Part shown: piece by piece, positions 6,885-13,485 of the stretch
Position numbering within the stretch: the stretch's first letter is position 1
Layout of the letters: every line of letters begins with the position of its first letter
Origin: Methanobacteriaceae archaeon
GTDB lineage: Archaea > Methanobacteriota > Methanobacteria > Methanobacteriales > Methanobacteriaceae
Direction of reading: 5' to 3'
Assembly (NCBI GenBank): GCA_011620845.1
Contig: WOYJ01000096.1
Coordinates: forward strand, 1 to 14,124
Length of the DNA stretch: 14,124 nt
Translations under genes and position numbers: made by a program
The notes under the pieces: model-generated
The model's database searches: none
Seen by the model: the letters and a program-made list of their open reading frames with translations, nothing else
Told to the model about the DNA's origin: nothing

Positions 6885-7421
6885 ACCCACCAGTTCATAG
6901 GATACCTCAAACGCTAAAAAGTAGACGAAGGTTAACGGGGTGAAAAATTGAATCCCCGCTATTTGTAATTCAGTATAAATTGTAGTTAACGTTCCCAGTA
7001 CTGCAAATATCAGGATAACTATTTTAAGGGCGAACCGGTACTGGAAAAATTCTTTTACATACCTCCGTTCTGCAGCCCATCTACTGTCATTCCCTATCTC
7101 ATCCAGGAAGGCAGCAGCTGCACACACCGCCAGGGTAACGATGCCTATGGTGGGAAAGCCCGGTACCATAATAATCCCTACAAAAATGAGTAGGGATAGG
7201 ATATGGTTTAGACAGTCCACCTTCCAGGCGGCTACCGTTCCAATCAGGATTGCCAGGAAGATACAGGCAGCATCTGCACTGGTAACAGCCAGATAGCCTA
7301 TGGTGACACCGCATATTACAGCTGCCACGATACCCAGAACTGTATTGTGCTTCTGGTCGTGGGCATCATCGGATACCTTCATGAACAAACCCGAAAGGGA
7401 ATAAAACAATATTTCCAGCAT
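6804..7421 (-). CDS. Conserved-looking integral membrane protein of unknown function
   Basis: I do not recognise the family. The 205-residue product is a polytopic membrane protein with hydrophobic segments at about 29-46, 49-66, 72-105, 131-150 and 158-178. Two acidic clusters stand out: DDAHDQK (18-24) near the N terminus and DEIGNDSRW (107-115) between helices. Paired Asp-rich loops occur in UbiA-type prenyltransferases, but the motifs here do not match that consensus and the protein is short, so this is only a hint. Its 3' end runs 81 bases into pyrF on the other strand. The ATG at 7421 has only a weak ribosome site; a TTTTTATAA element near 7455-7463 could be its TATA box. Confidence 0.75.
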   Translation of the reverse strand: MLEILFYSLSGLFMKVSDDAHDQKHNTVLGIVAAVICGVTIGYLAVTSADAACIFLAILIGTVAAWKVDCLNHILSLLIFVGIIMVPGFPTIGIVTLAVCAAAAFLDEIGNDSRWAAERRYVKEFFQYRFALKIVILIFAVLGTLTTIYTELQIAGIQFFTPLTFVYFLAFEVSYELVGLKFNTIYDRAESLLGIIRRVDRSAND

Positions 7422-7500
7422 GTTATCAGATAATTTTGGTTAAAAAGTTTTTGGTTATAAAAAGTCTATTTTATTTTCATGAAATATAAAGTTTTAAAAT

Positions 7501-7536
7501 CATATTATGATGTCTTAACATATTATGATGTCTTAA
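7501..7536. repeat. Perfect 18-bp tandem repeat, two copies
   Basis: The unit CATATTATGATGTCTTAA occurs twice in a row without mismatch, at 7501-7518 and 7519-7536. It lies between the end of the deoxyhypusine synthase gene (7568) and the promoter of the membrane protein gene (about 7460), both on the minus strand. No function is evident; a recent slippage duplication or a protein-binding site are both possible. Confidence 0.9.
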
Positions 7537-7567
7537 AAATCAGGTATGTTCTCTCATTTCAATGGAG

Positions 7568-8491
7568 TTATTTCTCACCCATGATCTCCCAGGCACCGGC
7601 CACCATCAGTGGAAATATTATGGTTGCATCTCCAACTACAGTAACCAGGTTCGACCCGCATTTGGCTTTGGCCCAGGACTTAGCTTCTTCCAGGGGCGCG
7701 CCGGAGAGACTTCCTGTTTCGCTGCGATCCATGGTAACCTGGATCCCAGCGTCAACCCCTCCTTTAAGCAGATTAGATGCCAATGCGTAATGTTTCGGCA
7801 GACCACCTCCTAACATCACCGCAGCTACCTTAGGAGATGCGTAAACCTGGTCTGAAAGTTCGTGCATATCAGCCACCGCATCCAGGGTCAGTTCGTTTTC
7901 CTGGGTGTGCATCCACAGCTGCAGGCCCAACATACTATCTATAATTCCAGGAGAGTAGATGGGGATATTTTTACGGGCAGCGGTATTTAAGATGGAGTTT
8001 TCATCGGGGATCCGTTTCCCAATTTCATAGAGGAACTTCCGGATACTGAATTTAGTCCTGTCCCTTGAGATCTCGGAAAATAAAAGGGTTATCTCTTTTT
8101 CGAAGACTTTGAAGTCCTCTGATTTGGTGTAGATATCCGCAATTCTACCTATGCCCATTTCACAGAGGTTTTCATCACTACCATGGATGTCCCGGTAGTG
8201 ACGTCCTCCAAAGGCCTCCAGGAGGTCATGGGTAAGGTTAGCTCCGCTGGTGATAAGCAGGTCTATCTGTTTCTCTTCAATCAGATCTCTGATGATCTTT
8301 CTAAGTCCACCTGGCACCATTGGACCGGCGATACTTAAAAATACAGCGGTATTTTCATCTGCTATTACCTGGGCCAGTAGTTTGGTGGCGCGGGATAGTC
8401 TTCCCGCCCCTAATACTCCTGATTTTCCCATTTCTTCTATGATTTCCAGGACGCTCATCTTCTCCTGGATTTCCATGTGATTGATTTTCAA
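7568..8491 (-). CDS. dys: Deoxyhypusine synthase
   Basis: The enzyme moves the aminobutyl group of spermidine onto a lysine of archaeal initiation factor aIF5A, the first step of hypusine formation, using NAD. The 307 residues include the NAD-site stretches SIAGPMVPGG (53-62) and TSGANLTHD (81-89), and the active-site lysine Lys233 in GGGLPKHY, matching the catalytic GGGxxKHH/Y motif. SGAPLEEAKSWAKAK near the C terminus is also typical. The start is TTG at 8491: TAGGAGA (8501-8507) lies nine bases upstream, whereas the first ATG (8476) has no ribosome site and would remove the usual MKI..I.I N terminus. A TATAAAT element at 8521-8527 would give a very short leader. The aIF5A gene itself is not in the window. 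Confidence 0.95.
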   Translation of the reverse strand: MKINHMEIQEKMSVLEIIEEMGKSGVLGAGRLSRATKLLAQVIADENTAVFLSIAGPMVPGGLRKIIRDLIEEKQIDLLITSGANLTHDLLEAFGGRHYRDIHGSDENLCEMGIGRIADIYTKSEDFKVFEKEITLLFSEISRDRTKFSIRKFLYEIGKRIPDENSILNTAARKNIPIYSPGIIDSMLGLQLWMHTQENELTLDAVADMHELSDQVYASPKVAAVMLGGGLPKHYALASNLLKGGVDAGIQVTMDRSETGSLSGAPLEEAKSWAKAKCGSNLVTVVGDATIIFPLMVAGAWEIMGEK

Positions 8492-8622
8492 GATCTTAAG
8501 TCTCCTAAGTAAATAAAATTATTTATAGGATTGAATGGGGGCTGTTAAATAAATTATGAAATTGGGTATGAAAAAGGAATATGGAATTTGAAAATTTAAA
8601 AAGAAATTTCGTTTATTATCCT

Positions 8623-9504
8623 TCAGGTAAGAGAGGCGATCTTGTTTAATAGATCGGTACGGGTGATGATGCCTATGGGGTGTCCTTTTTCATCAAGGAC
8701 TATCACTCTACCGATGTTGTTCTGGTTCATGACTTCTACTGCATCGGCGATCATCATGTCAGATTCAACTGTGATGATTTCATCGGACATTATATTCTTT
8801 ACTTTCAGGTGTTCTTTGTTCTGTGCAATGGCTTTGGTGATGTCGCTGAGGGTTAAAATTCCAATAACCTCCTCACCATCCAGTACTGGTGCTCCCTCTA
8901 TTTCTTCTTTTGTAAGAACATTAGCAGCTTCTTTAATAGAGAGATCCGGACCTAGGGTTATCAGATCCCTGCTGGCTACTTCGATAACCTTCTTTTTTGG
9001 TATGCTGCGTATACCTGTGGTGTCTAATAGTAGGATGTTGTCCATATCATCCCGGCCAACCACCACACCATTAACTACCAGTTTATTTACTGGTGTAGGG
9101 CCTACTCTTACTCTATCTCCCAGGGCAATGCTTTTTATGTTGCCTATGGCCTTTATGGCCGCTTCACACTCCCCAGGATGGGGTATACTGGTGAATTCAA
9201 TTCTGGCCACTGTCAGATCCTTCAACAGTTTTCCGTTCTTGTAGAACGGTACCTGGGTCCCCTTGTTTGCGTCAGAAATATTTAGATTATGGTAAGCTTC
9301 TATGGTAGGTTTATAACCTCCACGTGGACCGGGAACTCCCTTGACAAGACCCAGACTCCTTAGGGACTGCATTTGATTCCTTATGGTCCCGGGGTTCCGG
9401 TTCATCATCTCGGCAATTTCCTCGCCCTTAATGGACTTACCTTCCGACTGGCGATATAGATTTATAAGACTCTGCAATATTTCCTTCTGTACAGACGTGA
9501 GCAA
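8623..9504 (-). CDS. Winged-helix transcriptional regulator with CBS pair
   Basis: This 293-residue protein matches archaeal predicted regulators of the COG2524 type. Residues 1-70 form a winged helix (KSIKGEEIAEMMNRNPGTIR, then LGLVKGVPGPRGGYKPT as wing). Residues 80-170 form a middle domain containing GDRVRVGPTPVNKLVVNG. Two CBS motifs follow at 178-233 (EGAPVLDGEEVIGILTLSD) and 236-292 (IGRVIVLDEKGHPIGIITRTD). CBS pairs usually bind adenosyl compounds, so it may link a nucleotide or SAM signal to transcription, but neither the ligand nor the targets can be read here. The start is TTG at 9504 with GGGGTG (9510-9515) five bases upstream. It is divergent from the hydrolase gene across 149 bases. 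Confidence 0.9.
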   Translation of the reverse strand: MLTSVQKEILQSLINLYRQSEGKSIKGEEIAEMMNRNPGTIRNQMQSLRSLGLVKGVPGPRGGYKPTIEAYHNLNISDANKGTQVPFYKNGKLLKDLTVARIEFTSIPHPGECEAAIKAIGNIKSIALGDRVRVGPTPVNKLVVNGVVVGRDDMDNILLLDTTGIRSIPKKKVIEVASRDLITLGPDLSIKEAANVLTKEEIEGAPVLDGEEVIGILTLSDITKAIAQNKEHLKVKNIMSDEIITVESDMMIADAVEVMNQNNIGRVIVLDEKGHPIGIITRTDLLNKIASLT

Positions 9505-9550
9505 AGAGACACCCCAAAAAATTTTTTAAATATTTATACTTATTTCTTAA

Positions 9551-9560
9551 TTATTTATAA
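9551..9560 (-). promoter_or_regulatory. Possible TATA box of the CBS regulator gene
   Basis: TTATAAATAA on the minus strand predicts a start near 9530, leaving a leader that contains the GGGGTG ribosome site. A second TATAAATA at 9531-9538 is too close to the gene to keep that site, so I prefer this one. Confidence 0.3.
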
Positions 9561-9583
9561 TTATAATTGTTTATCACAAAGGG

Positions 9584-9592
9584 TTATATAAA
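9584..9592 (+). promoter_or_regulatory. Possible TATA box of the hydrolase gene
   Basis: TTATATAAA lies about 70 bases before the ATG at 9654 and predicts a transcript start near 9612, giving a leader of about 40 bases. It is in the divergent region shared with the CBS regulator, which could therefore act here. Confidence 0.4.
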
Positions 9593-9653
9593 ATTATCCA
9601 TACATTTATTATCTAAAATAAAATTAATCCAAAATTGTTTTGAGGGAAAATAA

Positions 9654-10547
9654 ATGGGGAAGGATAATACTCGAATCGGTCATTTTACAAGTGAAAAAGC
9701 AAAAGAAGAGTTTCAAGTTGCCTATAACGAAGCTATGGCATTATTGCCAGATCCTGAAAAACAATGGGATATTAAAACTGAATTTGGCACTGTTCGAGTT
9801 TATTTGTTCACTGAAGAAGAAAATAGACATAAAGAACCCCTTCTTTTATTACCAGGGCACTATGCCTCAACACCGATGTGGGACTCAAATTTGGAAGGAT
9901 TGATGAGGGAAAGACCAGTTTATACCCTTGATTTACTTGGTGAACCTGGAATGAGTATTCAAACTACAACAATTGGAGATCATCAGGATCAGGCAAAATG
10001 GTTGCATGATGTGCTTGTAAAATTAGATTTAGAAAAAGTGCATGTAATCGGTGTTTCAATTGGCGGATGGACAGCCATGAATCTGATCAGATATTATCCT
10101 GAGAGGATCGCTTCAGTAATTCTGCTCGATCCCGTTTTTGTATTTGCACCGATATCCTTGAAGATGATTATTTTATCTATACCGGTCACAGTTCCTTTTA
10201 TTCCTAAGTCAGTTAGAGAGTGGATGTTGAGTTACATCTCGGGAGGTGCGGAAGCCGATGAGAGTGTACCTGTTGCTAAGTTAATTGAATCGGGTATGGA
10301 GAATTTTAAAGATAAACTGCCCACACCGGATGTATTTACTAGTGACGACTTAAAAAAGATTGATCAACCGGTTCTTGCATTTATGGCTGGTAAAAGTACC
10401 ATGCATAATTCTAAAAAGGCAGTTGAACAGGGAAAGAGGTATGTTAAAAATATTGTAATTGAAAACTGGCCCGATGCATCTCACGCTATAAACGGCGAGT
10501 ACCCTGATGAAATTAATAGGAGAATACTTGAGTTCGTTGAAAAATAG
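9654..10547 (+). CDS. Alpha/beta-fold hydrolase (carboxylesterase-like)
   Basis: The 297-residue protein has the alpha/beta hydrolase layout: an oxyanion-loop stretch LLLLPGHYASTPMW (63-76), the nucleophile elbow GVSIGG with Ser135, and His277 in WPDASHAING near the end. The N-terminal extension before the core (residues 1-40, FTSEKAKEEF and onward) resembles Bacillus-type YbfK/NAP esterases. The usual acid site after strand 7 reads MAGKSTMHN (244-252) with no Asp or Glu, so the acid may instead be Asp159 after strand 6 (VILLDP), as in some other families. The start has TGAGGGA (9641-9647) six bases upstream. Codons look more A/T-rich than in the neighbouring core genes, which would fit acquisition from a bacterium. 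The substrate is unknown. Confidence 0.88.
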   Translation: MGKDNTRIGHFTSEKAKEEFQVAYNEAMALLPDPEKQWDIKTEFGTVRVYLFTEEENRHKEPLLLLPGHYASTPMWDSNLEGLMRERPVYTLDLLGEPGMSIQTTTIGDHQDQAKWLHDVLVKLDLEKVHVIGVSIGGWTAMNLIRYYPERIASVILLDPVFVFAPISLKMIILSIPVTVPFIPKSVREWMLSYISGGAEADESVPVAKLIESGMENFKDKLPTPDVFTSDDLKKIDQPVLAFMAGKSTMHNSKKAVEQGKRYVKNIVIENWPDASHAINGEYPDEINRRILEFVEK

Positions 10548-10607
10548 TCATAAACGTGGAAATTCATCAATTTAGTATTCTTCTAAAATTTAGTTTGTTC
10601 TCCTAAT

Positions 10608-10991
10608 CTACAAAATTTCCCCAGTCGCAGCGTCTACTTTCACAGTGGACGTTTGACTGATTTCTTCTCCCCTTTCGTTGTATATTTTTCCACCCACCAG
10701 ATAATAGGGAACATCAGCAGCTGCGTTTAATTCAGCGTAATATTTTATATGGGGATCGTCGCCGATCACTGTTTTTCCAATTTCTATGGCTGTTTCTGTA
10801 CCTATGTAATTTGTATTTCTTGGTGTGGTTGTTGTATTGTTGGTTTGATTAACGCTGGTATTTGTTGTGTTGTTACCCTCACTTGCTAAATTACTGGTAA
10901 AGTATTTTTGTATAGAAGATCCCGATGTTATGCCCAGAACTGCAACCAGGATGACCGCCACAACAATTACAATTTTAACTTTATTATCCAA
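10608..10991 (-). CDS. Membrane-anchored small surface protein with PepSY-like C terminus
   Basis: The 127 residues divide into a single membrane helix (about 6-22), an Asn/Thr-rich linker (39-62) with several N-x-T/S sequons that could carry N-glycans, and a C-terminal domain of about 65 residues. That domain (TAIEIGKTVIGD, YYAELNAAADVPYYLVGG, STVKVDAATGEIL) resembles PepSY-type modules, which are found beside or within peptidases and surface proteins. Function is unknown. The start is TTG at 10991, with AGGAGGGG (10999-11006) seven bases upstream; no in-frame ATG exists nearby. TTTCTATATATCC around 11037-11049 may be its TATA box. It is divergent from the HEAT-repeat gene. Confidence 0.8.
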   Translation of the reverse strand: MDNKVKIVIVVAVILVAVLGITSGSSIQKYFTSNLASEGNNTTNTSVNQTNNTTTTPRNTNYIGTETAIEIGKTVIGDDPHIKYYAELNAAADVPYYLVGGKIYNERGEEISQTSTVKVDAATGEIL

Positions 10992-11101
10992 GTCACATCC
11001 CCTCCTATTATTATGTAATAACTTAATATCAGATAAGGGATATATAGAAATAAAGATCAGCTTTACTTTTAAATTATAATATATTTTCGGGGGTTAATTA
11101 A

Positions 11102-11789
11102 ATGTCTTATCTCTTTTGTGAGAAATGCTGGGGATACTACCAATTACAGCCCGGTGAATCTAGGGAGGATTTTGAAAGTTGCAGGTGTGATGGGACACTC
11201 ATTGAAATGGAAAATATTGGGGATCTTCTAAATAACTTGGAATCTGATCTTGTAGGTACAGAGGAATCCATTGGCACATTTGATATATGGAGATTGGAGA
11301 AAAATAAGGATGTCATTGGATTTATCGATGTTTTAAAATATGGTAATCCTGAATCAAGGGCTTATGCAGCCATTTATTTGGGGTAGGTTGAGGAATGAAA
11401 GGGCCTTCCAACATCTTTTGGACGCAATAAATGATGAAGATCCCATTGTCAGAGCAAATGCCATGGTAGCCTTGTCTAGTTTTAAAAATAGGAAGTTTCT
11501 GGAGATTATATTGCCTGAAATCCATGATGAAAATTATAAGGTAGGAGAAGGGAAGATAAAAGCTTTTGAAAGGATGGGGGGAGATGTGGCATTTGAAAAT
11601 ATAGTTAAAGGTTTAAAGGATGAACATCATGCTGTCAGGATAAGAGCGGCTATGTCTTTGGGTAACTTGGGTGATAAAAGAGCAGTAGAGTATCTCACCC
11701 ATGCTTTAGAGGATGAAAATGAAATGGTTAGGTCTAAAGTCGCTGAGGCAATCATAAAAATTAAGGTGAAAAAGCTGCATCAATTATGA
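11102..11789 (+). pseudogene. Zinc-ribbon/HEAT-repeat protein gene with a +1 frameshift
   Basis: Two overlapping frames together make one protein of about 228 residues. The first part (11102-11386) has a zinc-ribbon-like N terminus with Cys6, Cys9, Cys27 and Cys29 (CEKCWGYYQL and SCRCDG) and enters a HEAT repeat ending SRAYAAIYLG before TAG. The second part, in the next frame to 11789, resumes with GRLRNERAFQHLLDAI and continues through about four further HEAT-like repeats of about 31 residues (EDPIVRANAMVAL, HHAVRIRAAMSLGNL, NEMVRSKVAEAI). Removing one G from the GGGG at 11380-11383 restores a continuous repeat reading LGRLRNERAF. Such repeats serve protein contacts; no catalytic role is implied. 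The break may be a true mutation, a recoding site or a sequencing error in the homopolymer. Confidence 0.85.
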
Positions 11790-11850
11790 ATTTAAAAGAG
11801 GACAAAAATGAAATTTAAAAGAGAATAAAAAAAGTATAAAAAATTTGTTG

Positions 11851-11876
11851 AATTGGAGATCGCGTATTCTCCAATT
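11851..11876 (-). terminator. Hairpin terminator between converging genes
   Basis: AATTGGAGA (11851-11859) and TCTCCAATT (11868-11876) form a perfect nine-base stem with an eight-base loop. On the minus strand it is followed by T-rich DNA (TTTTTTATACTTTTTTT, about 11826-11845), so it can act as an intrinsic terminator for the pseudomurein-binding gene. It may also protect the end of the opposing HEAT-gene message. Confidence 0.7.
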
Positions 11877-11904
11877 AAATTATTCTATGGTATTTGTTAC
11901 AGGA

Positions 11905-12774
11905 TTAACCTGTGTATGTCTTAACTACTTTGTATCCGTAGCCTATTGCACCGATGTGTAATGACTTGTACTTTGCGTAGTTCCAGGTTACCCATCCGTT
12001 ACCAGTGTTGATCTGTGCCCATCTGTGAAGGGGATATGAGCCTCCAACACATTGCACGATTCGCACTTTCACACCTATTGCGGAAAGTTTGTTGTATAAC
12101 CAGGAACTGCTGGCCCAGCAGTCTCCCCATCCGATTTTTTCCATGGTTGTTGGATTGGAATTTCCCTGGGCACGTCTGAATGTTGCTTCTTTGTATCCAA
12201 TGGTGTTGATTTTAGCTTGGGTACTGCCGGAAACAGTGGTTGGAGCACCCTCTCCGGAAGTGGTCTTCCATGGTGCTACTGATACGGTGTTGGGTAGTCG
12301 GTTGTTTGTCTTGTAGAAAGCAACGATCTTTGAGTAAGTGTAGATCAGGTTGTCGGGATTCATTTTCCCTTTGGAAGTAGTTATGAAGTTGGGTAGCCTT
12401 CCGTAGGTGTTTACAAATGTGGTGATTTTACCCGATAGTTTGACATATTCACTTTTAGGTAGGGTACCAGTACTTACACTTTCCACAGGGTTTGGTGCTT
12501 TGGCAACTGTTTTTACTGTAACTGATTTTTTGGTGTTCTTGTTCAGGTTTGTAACAGTTGAGGTTAACAGGTACAGGTACTGTTGTGATGTTACCTTTTT
12601 AGTTCCGACTGTTACGGTGCTTGGAACTGTTTTTTTAGTTTCAACGTAATTTTTTACTGTGTCTGAAGATTTAATTATAGAATTCGCATCTACAGTAGTA
12701 GTATTAGCGGCAGAAACCGCGCTCACATTAACAAATAATACTAATGCTAACAGCGTTATCACTGCCAGAGTCAA
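11905..12774 (-). CDS. Secreted pseudomurein-binding protein with Cys-His peptidase-like domain
   Basis: This is a secreted wall protein. It has a signal peptide ending near AVSAA (about residue 23), and two or three pseudomurein-binding repeats between residues 28 and 166 (SSDTVKNYVETKKTVPSTV; KITTFVNTYGRLPNFI; KIVAFYKTNNRLPNTVSV). The C-terminal domain is transglutaminase/endoisopeptidase-like, with Cys219 in GWGDCWASS and His250 in PLHRWAQI. Pseudomurein endoisopeptidases of this order combine the same repeats with a Cys-His-Asp domain, so cleavage or remodelling of wall peptide links is likely. The third residue appears as Asn265 in TWNYAKY where Asp is usual, so activity is uncertain. 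The frame is closed for ATG upstream; TTG at 12774 is the nearest ordinary start, but the ribosome site GGAGG (12794-12798) better suits an in-frame ATT at 12786. Confidence 0.88.
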   Translation of the reverse strand: MTLAVITLLALVLFVNVSAVSAANTTTVDANSIIKSSDTVKNYVETKKTVPSTVTVGTKKVTSQQYLYLLTSTVTNLNKNTKKSVTVKTVAKAPNPVESVSTGTLPKSEYVKLSGKITTFVNTYGRLPNFITTSKGKMNPDNLIYTYSKIVAFYKTNNRLPNTVSVAPWKTTSGEGAPTTVSGSTQAKINTIGYKEATFRRAQGNSNPTTMEKIGWGDCWASSSWLYNKLSAIGVKVRIVQCVGGSYPLHRWAQINTGNGWVTWNYAKYKSLHIGAIGYGYKVVKTYTG

Positions 12775-12793
12775 ATTTCTATTAATTATACCG

Positions 12794-12798
12794 CCTCC
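12794..12798 (-). promoter_or_regulatory. Ribosome binding site pointing to an ATT or ATA start
   Basis: GGAGG on the minus strand is four bases before ATA (12789), seven before ATT (12786) and nineteen before TTG (12774), all in the frame of the pseudomurein-binding protein. Only the first two have normal spacing. Starting at ATT adds Met-Asn-Arg-Asn, which gives the signal peptide the positive charge it otherwise lacks. Confidence 0.55.
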
Positions 12799-12813
12799 AT
12801 GTCCAAAATATTA

Positions 12814-12836
12814 AAAAAGTCTTTTTACGACTTTTT
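12814..12836 (-). repeat. Inverted repeat in the leader of the pseudomurein-binding gene
   Basis: AAAAAGTC (12814-12821) and GACTTTTT (12829-12836) pair perfectly around a seven-base loop, and GTCC (12801-12804)/GGAC (12839-12842) could extend the pairing beyond bulges. From the predicted transcript start near 12847 the hairpin would lie in the 5' leader, just ahead of the ribosome site. Confidence 0.6.
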
Positions 12837-12852
12837 CTGGACTTAAACAAGT

Positions 12853-12876
12853 ATCACTTAATGATCACTTATAAAG
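12853..12876 (-). promoter_or_regulatory. TATA box and direct repeats upstream of the pseudomurein-binding gene
   Basis: The minus strand reads CTTTATAAG at about 12869-12877, a good TATA box. Two copies of ATCACTTA (plus strand 12853-12860 and 12864-12871) are spaced 11 bases apart, one helical turn, and cover the space between TATA and the expected transcript start near 12847. This arrangement would suit a repressor that competes with the basal factors; no regulator can be named. Confidence 0.4.
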
Positions 12877-13155
12877 TTTGCGGTTTTTTCCTCACAAAAA
12901 GGACGTCTGAGAACTTCTTTTTAAAATTAAGGCCATTTTAAAAGGAATTGTAACAACATAAAAAGAACATTTGTATTTTAATTCCTTTTTAACCAATTAA
13001 ACTCATTTTTAAACTTCTTTTACCTAATAAGTTTCATTTAACACTATTTGCACCTTTCTACCATAAGCAATACTCTATAAAAAGATTGGAAAAAGGATTA
13101 TTTGCCCTGTTAATCTTTCATATTAGGTTATAAGGGACTTTAAAAATAGTGGTAA
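12877..13155. other. AT-rich intergenic region without a recognised gene
   Basis: The gap of about 370 bases between the two minus-strand genes holds the promoter elements described for the pseudomurein-binding gene at its left end and an imperfect inverted repeat near 12940-12989. I see no open frame with a ribosome site and no tRNA-like or known RNA structure. Confidence 0.6.
12940..12989. repeat. Inverted repeat AAAAGGAATT with 30-base spacer
   Basis: AAAAGGAATT at 12940-12949 is matched by AATTCCTTTT at 12980-12989. TAACAA and TTGTA inside the spacer could extend the stem with mismatches. It lies between two genes on the minus strand and could be part of the 3' end of the upstream message or chance in AT-rich DNA. 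Confidence 0.35.
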
Positions 13156-13485
13156 TTAGGTACTGTTATTGGGTCTTTTATCTTTAGAATTTTTACTGTT
13201 AGGTTTTTTATCGGTATTTTCCTGGTTTGTGGTGGGGGTATTTTGTTTATTTTTCTGTGTATCTACAGTGCTTTTTGTATCTTCTACTGGCTGGCTTTGA
13301 AGGGTTGATGTGTTGTTGCCTGTTTGGTTTATCACGATGACCGTGGGGGATGTTTGAGTCGCAAGATAATATAAGCCTGATAGTCCAGAAAGAGCAATAA
13401 CCAGTACAAATATGAATCCAACTAAAAAGATGGTTGTATAATTTCTTGCTTTCTTTTTTTCCCTTGTTGGAACAGATGATAACAA
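13156..13485 (-). CDS. Small single-pass membrane protein with Asn/Thr/Lys-rich tail
   Basis: I do not recognise a family. The product (about 109 residues) has a basic cytoplasmic start (PTREKKKARN), one membrane helix (about residues 18-42, TIFLVGFIFVLVIALSGLSG), and an outside tail rich in Asn, Thr, Ser, Gln and Lys. The tail contains sequons such as NQT and NNTS and ends in a strongly basic stretch, SKNSKDKRPNNST. It shares this layout, but no clear domain, with the protein at 10608-10991. Both candidate starts are TTG: 13491 directly abuts GGGGG, so I prefer 13485, which has GGGGGTTGAAT before it. TTTTAAAAG near 13530-13538 may be the TATA box. Low-complexity sequence makes this gene less certain than its neighbours. 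Confidence 0.65.
   Translation of the reverse strand: MLSSVPTREKKKARNYTTIFLVGFIFVLVIALSGLSGLYYLATQTSPTVIVINQTGNNTSTLQSQPVEDTKSTVDTQKNKQNTPTTNQENTDKKPNSKNSKDKRPNNST

Noticed and set aside
7501..7536. Tandem repeat considered as a CRISPR remnant
   Set aside because: Two copies abut directly with no spacer and no cas genes are present.
7479..7813. Plus-strand frames over the 3' end of deoxyhypusine synthase
   Set aside because: They are antisense to conserved coding sequence and start within the tandem repeat region; no protein features.
9640..9903. Alternate plus-strand frame at the start of the hydrolase
   Set aside because: The hydrolase frame has the ribosome site and the family motifs; the other frame ends after 87 codons without features.
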